Positions 58,715 to 64,000 of a stretch of DNA of 64,000 nucleotides are shown in pieces. The notes under the pieces were generated by a model. It saw only the letters and a list, made by a program, of their open reading frames with translations, searched no databases and was not told where the DNA came from. The stretch is from Mermis nigrescens (taxonomy: Eukaryota; Nematoda; Enoplea; Mermithida; Mermithidae): the NCBI GenBank assembly GCA_036768485.1, contig JAVLUZ010000827.1, forward strand, positions 124,001-188,000, given 5' to 3'. Numbering within the stretch: position 1 is the first letter of the stretch; each line of letters opens with the position of its first letter. A program made the position numbers and the translations under genes.

Positions 58715-59201
58715 AGGCCCGTATTCAGGATCTGGTCAAGGGGGGGGGCGGACCCAAAAAATGTCATTTTTTTCGCTCTCGGCCCAAAATTATGGAAAAT
58801 ACTTCAAATCCGGCAAAATTTCAAGATTTTGCGACAAAAACAAGCGATTTCTCCATCTTTCCGCGCATTATCTTACCTTTCAAAAACTTTTTACGGCCAA
58901 GGAGGGGGCGGCCAACCCCAAACCGAAATAAAGCCTTATATGTAACGGCTCGAAATTTCGGTCGGGGTCTCCACCCCAGGAATTTTTATGGGAGGAATAA
59001 TTGACTTGTAATCTTTCGGGAGCGATTCAAAAATTTTCTGACCTTGAGGAAGCTATTTACTTTAAGCGAGGGTCCCAATTACATGTAAGAAGCACTGGAT
59101 ATGTGAATTTTTGCGAGCACTCAAAATATGAAATTCCTAAAAATACAAGTTTCGCGAGAAAAACAGGTGTATTAACACTAATAGCCGCAATCATATATAC
59201 A
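58715..59201. repeat. Further CCCGTAT...-type repeat fragments
   Basis: 'ggcccgtattcaggatctgg' opens a C/G-run repeat like 43880-44215, ending around 'gtaacggctcgaaatttcgg', which resembles a family D end. 59000-59201 shows nothing recognisable. Confidence 0.45.
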
Positions 59202-62200
59202 CTAGCAAAGAAAAATGCTCCGATGGAACAAAAAAGATGAATATACTTGGAATTGTCGATTATTATGGATGTAAAAGGAGGGGACTAGGAAAAATCTACC
59301 TAAAGTCGGAAAATCTGCTAAAAATCACACTTTCTCTAAGCAACGCAAAAAATCGATGTATATTCTGCGGCCAACAGATTAAAATAAATATTCAACCATA
59401 ACAATGATTGAAACAGCAGCACATTAGCTATGCAGTAGCTATGGGAAATGATATTAAGTAAACTAACAGTCTTCCAAGCCAATTGAATGAAATAGCAAAC
59501 ATCGAAGACAATTGAAGACATGGTTGGTTAAAAACAGTAGGAAATACGTAAGTTGACTTGAAACAGACTTAATGTAGATACACTAGCATGCCCGAAACGA
59601 TTGTGTGCACTAATCAATCGGCTCCTGCTTTGCTTGCTATAATGCTCATAAAACAAAACAACTTTAAATACAATACCTCTTAGTTTTCTATCAATCAGGT
59701 GCCAGCAATTTAAAAAAGTAACCTTGATAGATTTCGTTTATACACTCTTATCTGAAACTTCGAACATTATTTAAAAAGACACTTTTTTAGAGGCCGCAGA
59801 ATATACATCGATTTTTTGCGTTGCTTGGAGAAAGTGTGATTTTTAGCAGATTTTCCGACTTTAGGTAGATTTTTCCTAGTCCCCTCCTTTTACATCCATA
59901 ATAATCCACAATTCCAAGTATATTCATCTTTTTTGTTCCATCGGAGCATTTTTCTTTGCTAGTACACTACTTTTAATTAGCGTGATTTCAGTACATCAGT
60001 CAGTAAACACAATCAGTAACATGCCACAATAATGACAACAGTCCAAGAACGCGCAAAACAATATTGTTCTTAACATCAGCATTATCCTTTTTAAACAAGA
60101 CAACCTTATTGACACCATCCATTTTCAAATTAAAACTGCATTAAGTTATTTCTTCTTAATGTGCAGTTCACTTATAATCAAGCACAAAAATTTAACCAAC
60201 GAATTCACATTGCAAATCCTCACTCAATCAATACACAAGCACAATGTGTTGTGACTTTTTGAAATTGAAAACACCCAATTTTCAATTTTCAAATTGAAAA
60301 TTGGGTCAATTTTCAAATTGAAAATTGGGTGTTTGAATTTGCGATGAAGAAAATAATCAAAAGATAGTCACTTGGTTTATTTAAGCCGAGTAATAAAATA
60401 ACGACCGTCCACCAATTCCAAACTAAACGCAACTAATCTGATCACTATGAAAAAGTTTTGAAAAATGAGCTTGCTAAGCGAGAGTGGTAAACCAAGAGAA
60501 ACTTAAAGTTAAAACCTACCATTAAAGTATGAGAGAATTATAAAAGATTTTAAACTTCAAGAAAATGGAAAAGGCGGGATGTTGGTAAATTAGAAGGCAA
60601 AGATTTTCGGCGAAAATTCAAAAACTTCACGCAAATATCAAATGTAAGGAACACTAACGCTTTGATTTGGTAGTAAAATAAATTTGTAGTATAGACTACA
60701 TATTAACAACAAATGAATAGTGCAAACTTTACACAACTACTAGGTGTAGAGAATACTAACAGTTTACGGCTTATTAATGTACATGATTACAATAAAGCTG
60801 TATATCTTTGTCGACTTCTGAGCACAGTAGTGTGATTGCTGGTTCATTTTAAACCACTTTTGCAGGCAATTTACATCAATTAAACGATAGCTCTCCATGT
60901 GCAAGATTTTGTGAAACATATTATAAACACGGCTAAGAAAGATTTAACTTTAATGCAACCCATTTAAGACAAAATTACATCTCTTCAATGATCTAAGGAC
61001 ACTTGAACATAATTTTTAAATCACTTTAGATTACTTTTGAGGGTAAACAAACTCACTTAATTGATGTCTCACATATGAATCCTTGAAAATTTCTTGACTT
61101 CAGTTACAAAGTTCTCTGCAAGTCTATCGAATTAGGGTTAACACGTAACGTAAACTTTACACAAACACATAGCGTAAAGAATATTTTAGTCGGATTCGTA
61201 ATTTTGATATTGCTCCGATATTTATTTCATCATTTATGGAAAAATGAGTCTCCATAATGTTTTAAAGACAATAAACATTAGGTTTAAACCACTTTGCAAT
61301 ACTGCTGAGTGTAAGCAAGCGCGCCCAATTGACGTATATATTTCATTCCCTGTAAATTTTTATATCTCAGGAAAAAATTTCGATTTATGCAATGCTCTAG
61401 AACAAAGGCTAACATGCAGTGTAAAAAATTACTCGGATATTATGATCAACATTCATGAAAAATTATGTCTCTACAATGGTCTGAGGACATATAAACAATG
61501 AATGTAAACTACTTTACATCACTGTTGGATGTAAACAAACGCGCCTACGTGACGTCTCACATTTGATCCTTTGAAAACTTCTAGGCTCCAAGAAAAAATT
61601 AGGTTTCAGGAATGCTCAAAAACGAAGATAAATATATATGTAGTGTAAACTTCATGTAAACACCTAGTGTAAAGAAGATTTTAGTCAGATTCGTAATTTT
61701 GATATTGTTCCGATATTACGATTAATATTTATGAAAAAATTAAGTCTACATAATGTTCTATGGGCAAACTAACAATTGGTGTAAACTACTTTACAACACC
61801 GTAGAGTGTAAACATATGCGCCAGACTGGCATATCAAATTTGATTCCTGGTCCATTTCTGGACTTGATAAACGTGTCCCTGACTCGTAACCGGAGAAGCA
61901 GGCAGAAAAAACAAGACAGAAACGCATTTAAAACTCCAAATTTTTGACTTTACACTCGCTAAATATTAATGTATAGACAATTTGCTTTGACATGCACCCG
62001 ATATAAAGCACTTTATTTTTATTCTATTAGACTTATCCCGACTTCTGGACGGAGAAAGTGGCGAACAAAAAACGCAACAAAAACGTATTTTCCATCATTT
62101 AGAACACTGTAAACTTTAAAATTCCGTACCGAACTCCCCATTGAGTTTAAAAGAAATTCGGTTTTGGTACAATTTGTAGCTTTTAAATCGTAGTACATTC

Positions 62201-63038
62201 CTGTGTGCCAAAATTCTGTTGCAAAAATTATTTGGCATGATTTATCAATCAAACTTCGGAAAAAACGTGTTTTTTAGCCCATTTTTTACCTCTGATTTCG
62301 AACTTTACACCCCCATAAATAACTCAATATTGCGTTTTTTAAATGCGGTTTGCTGCGATGTTTAGCCCCTGTGAGGCACTTTATTAATGCTGTCTTCGAT
62401 TTGCACTGACTCATAAGCGGAAAAATTTGGCAGAGAAATCTTAGTTAAAATCCGTTTTTTTACACCATCCACTAGAGTGTAAACTTTAAACCCCAGGATC
62501 TAACTCACCATAGAGCATAGAAGACTTTGCTTATATGCAGAATGTAGCCCTTGATCCGCTCTACATTTCTGTCAGAAAACATTTTAAAAACCTCATAACC
62601 GGAGTTAGTATCGGACATAGGAAGGTTGAAAACTCGACCAAAAAGTGCTTTTTCACCTCCCAGATTTTCGCACTCTTTACACTGCCGTTCGATAAATAAT
62701 GCGAATTTCAAAAAACAAAAAAAGTGTCATCTGTAGAATTCATCCCTCTATTATCCTATTCTGTTCAATCCTTCGAGTCATCAATACTCAGTTGTCCACA
62801 TGCCGCAGTAAAAAGGTCCCAAAATTTGTCCCGTTATAACGTTACACAAAAACTTTACACCTTCTTTACACAGTCAATTTTGAGTTTCAAGAAAAACAAA
62901 AAAACACGGGCAGCGAATTTTTTTATTATCTTTCTTTTAAAAAAAACCGCACCTTCCAGAAGTGTCCCGTTATAGCTGAAAGTCTTGGCGTTAAAGGGCC
63001 TAAGAGCATATAGTGCACAGCTAACGCGCTACCTATGA
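59202..63038 (-). mobile_element. Helitron-like composite element, copy 2
   Basis: On the minus strand it starts TCATAGGTAGCGCGTTAGC after an A and ends TTTCTTTGCTAG before a T. It is near-identical to copy 1 in the same orientation 14.4 kb away, and carries the extra segment near 61235-61385. The inner end duplicate spans 59202-59962. No protein-coding gene for replication or helicase is visible. Confidence 0.62.
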
Positions 63039-63467
63039 TGGTATTCGAAATTTCGGTCGGGGGTTCCGGCCATTTGAGGGGGCGGGCAAATTATCTCAAA
63101 TTGCTGGCCAAAGAATTCAACTTGTTCGAAAATCGGGAAGATGGTGAAAAACTTTTCACTCGGGGGACGTCTGATTTAGGTGTATCCTTATCCGCTCTTA
63201 CTCCTATGGCTAAGTAGGTACATCTATTTATATATAAATAGCCCATGGCCGCTGATTATCGATCCACAGGGACAAAGCTAGTCATCTGAGCTGAGCAATT
63301 ACTAGTTGTTGAACCAACATAAAAGAGTCATTTTTCATTATTTGCATAGGCTTGTTTCATCACCTCAATCCTCGCATGATCATAACATATTCGAACAACT
63401 TGTCACAACAGCAAGCTTGTATGCCGCAAAGATTCTCCAGAATGAGAAAATCCTACCCAAGCAAGAA
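63039..63467. other. No gene seen; C/G-run repeat at the start
   Basis: 63045-63200 resembles family D or its relatives ('gaaatttcggtcgggggttccggcc'). The rest is AT-rich and unique-looking. Confidence 0.4.
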
Positions 63468-63770
63468 TCAAAAACTCAATGAATAATAAAAGAAAAGATT
63501 TTTTGCAAGTAGTTTGACAGATGCGCCCCTAAAAACCAGTTTTAGTGAATAATAACGTCCCAATTGTTCTTTCTTTGCCATTTTATTAACTCTTTTCTTA
63601 GCGGAGCCCAAAATTAACAAGGAACGCTTTGGTTGATAAAAAATTGCGAAAACAAAGATGAAGAAAGATATAAAGTCGAGAACCCAGCCAATTGGTTTTG
63701 TGCGTTTGCTTAAGATTTTACGCTCTAGATTGATTGACATCTCCCACCTCAGATTTCCAAAGCTAAGCAT
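63468..63770 (-). CDS. Unrecognised 100-residue open frame with one hydrophobic segment
   Basis: ATG at 63768-63770 with an in-frame TGA three codons upstream. Basic N-terminal part (NLERKILSKRTK), a likely membrane segment GWVLDFISFFIFVFAIFY (residues about 28-45), then a Lys/Arg-rich tail and stop. It could be a small membrane protein or a chance frame; no family recognised. 63771-64000 shows nothing further. Confidence 0.28.
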   Translation of the reverse strand: MLSFGNLRWEMSINLERKILSKRTKPIGWVLDFISFFIFVFAIFYQPKRSLLILGSAKKRVNKMAKKEQLGRYYSLKLVFRGASVKLLAKNLFFYYSLSF

Positions 63771-64000
63771 GTTTGGTCATATGTGATCATCTCATCATCC
63801 ATCGTAACGTCCTTAGAAATGTTAGCAAAACATATCCAACAATTTATTCTCAAACGCCAGAGCGTAGAACAAAAAAATAATCAGCGATCAAATCAATCAG
63901 AAGAAATATCCCAAAATTTTTCCGCCCAAATGTTTTCTCCTAGCTTCTTCATGATCCATAATGCCACTGGAAGTTGTCATAACGATGAAGCTAGAAAAAG

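Noticed and set aside
58450..59004. 184-codon open frame
   Set aside because: Most of it is alternating Tyr-Ile from the (TA)n tract, and the flanks are hAT repeat. Not a gene.

Overview
The window is eukaryotic, animal nuclear DNA. Genes are split by introns with GT...AG sites. The background is AT-rich, and most non-coding sequence is short DNA transposons. The recognisable genes (a GW182/TNRC6-like protein, LECT2-like proteins and a chromodomain protein) fit an invertebrate, most likely an arthropod; I cannot place it further. No rRNA, tRNA, CRISPR array or bacterial-type operon was seen.

All recognisable genes are on the minus strand. (1) 1114-8165: three exons of a tryptophan/glycine-rich protein resembling the Argonaute-binding part of GW182/TNRC6 (gawky). 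Splice phases agree across all three, and the gene continues off the left edge. (2) 38999-50540: two tandem genes for secreted LECT2-like (M23-fold) proteins. Their last two exons share positions and phases but their sequences are far apart, and the usual zinc ligands are partly or wholly gone. (3) 56341-57373: a complete two-exon gene for a 70-residue protein that is little more than one chromodomain with an intact aromatic cage. Four further open frames (5.7, 12.0, 51.8 and 63.5 kb) are possible but unrecognised coding pieces.

The rest is mobile DNA. Named here for reference: family A (about 250 bp, ends CACACCTGGGCG / CCCACCTATG), B (about 390 bp, CATGCACAGC...), C (CAGTGTTTTTTGTA...), D (about 200 bp, CATACATGTAA...), E (arrays of 'gctatatagc'), G and H (about 400 bp each), J (ACCTGGGCAATAGC...). 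Many copies of A-D and several larger elements carry perfect or near-perfect 8-bp target duplications, which identifies them as hAT-superfamily elements. Three copies of a 3.4-3.8 kb Helitron-like composite lie at 32.0-36.5, 44.9-48.6 and 59.2-63.0 kb. Also present are a probable solo LTR (32.1-33.2 kb), a four-deep nest of transposons (52.2-56.2 kb), foldback elements, minisatellites and (CA)n, (TA)n and (TAA)n tracts.

The genes do not form an operon or an obvious pathway. The two LECT2-like genes are a tandem duplication. The chromodomain gene lies just upstream of them, and the GW182-like gene about 31 kb downstream, beyond a repeat-filled stretch.
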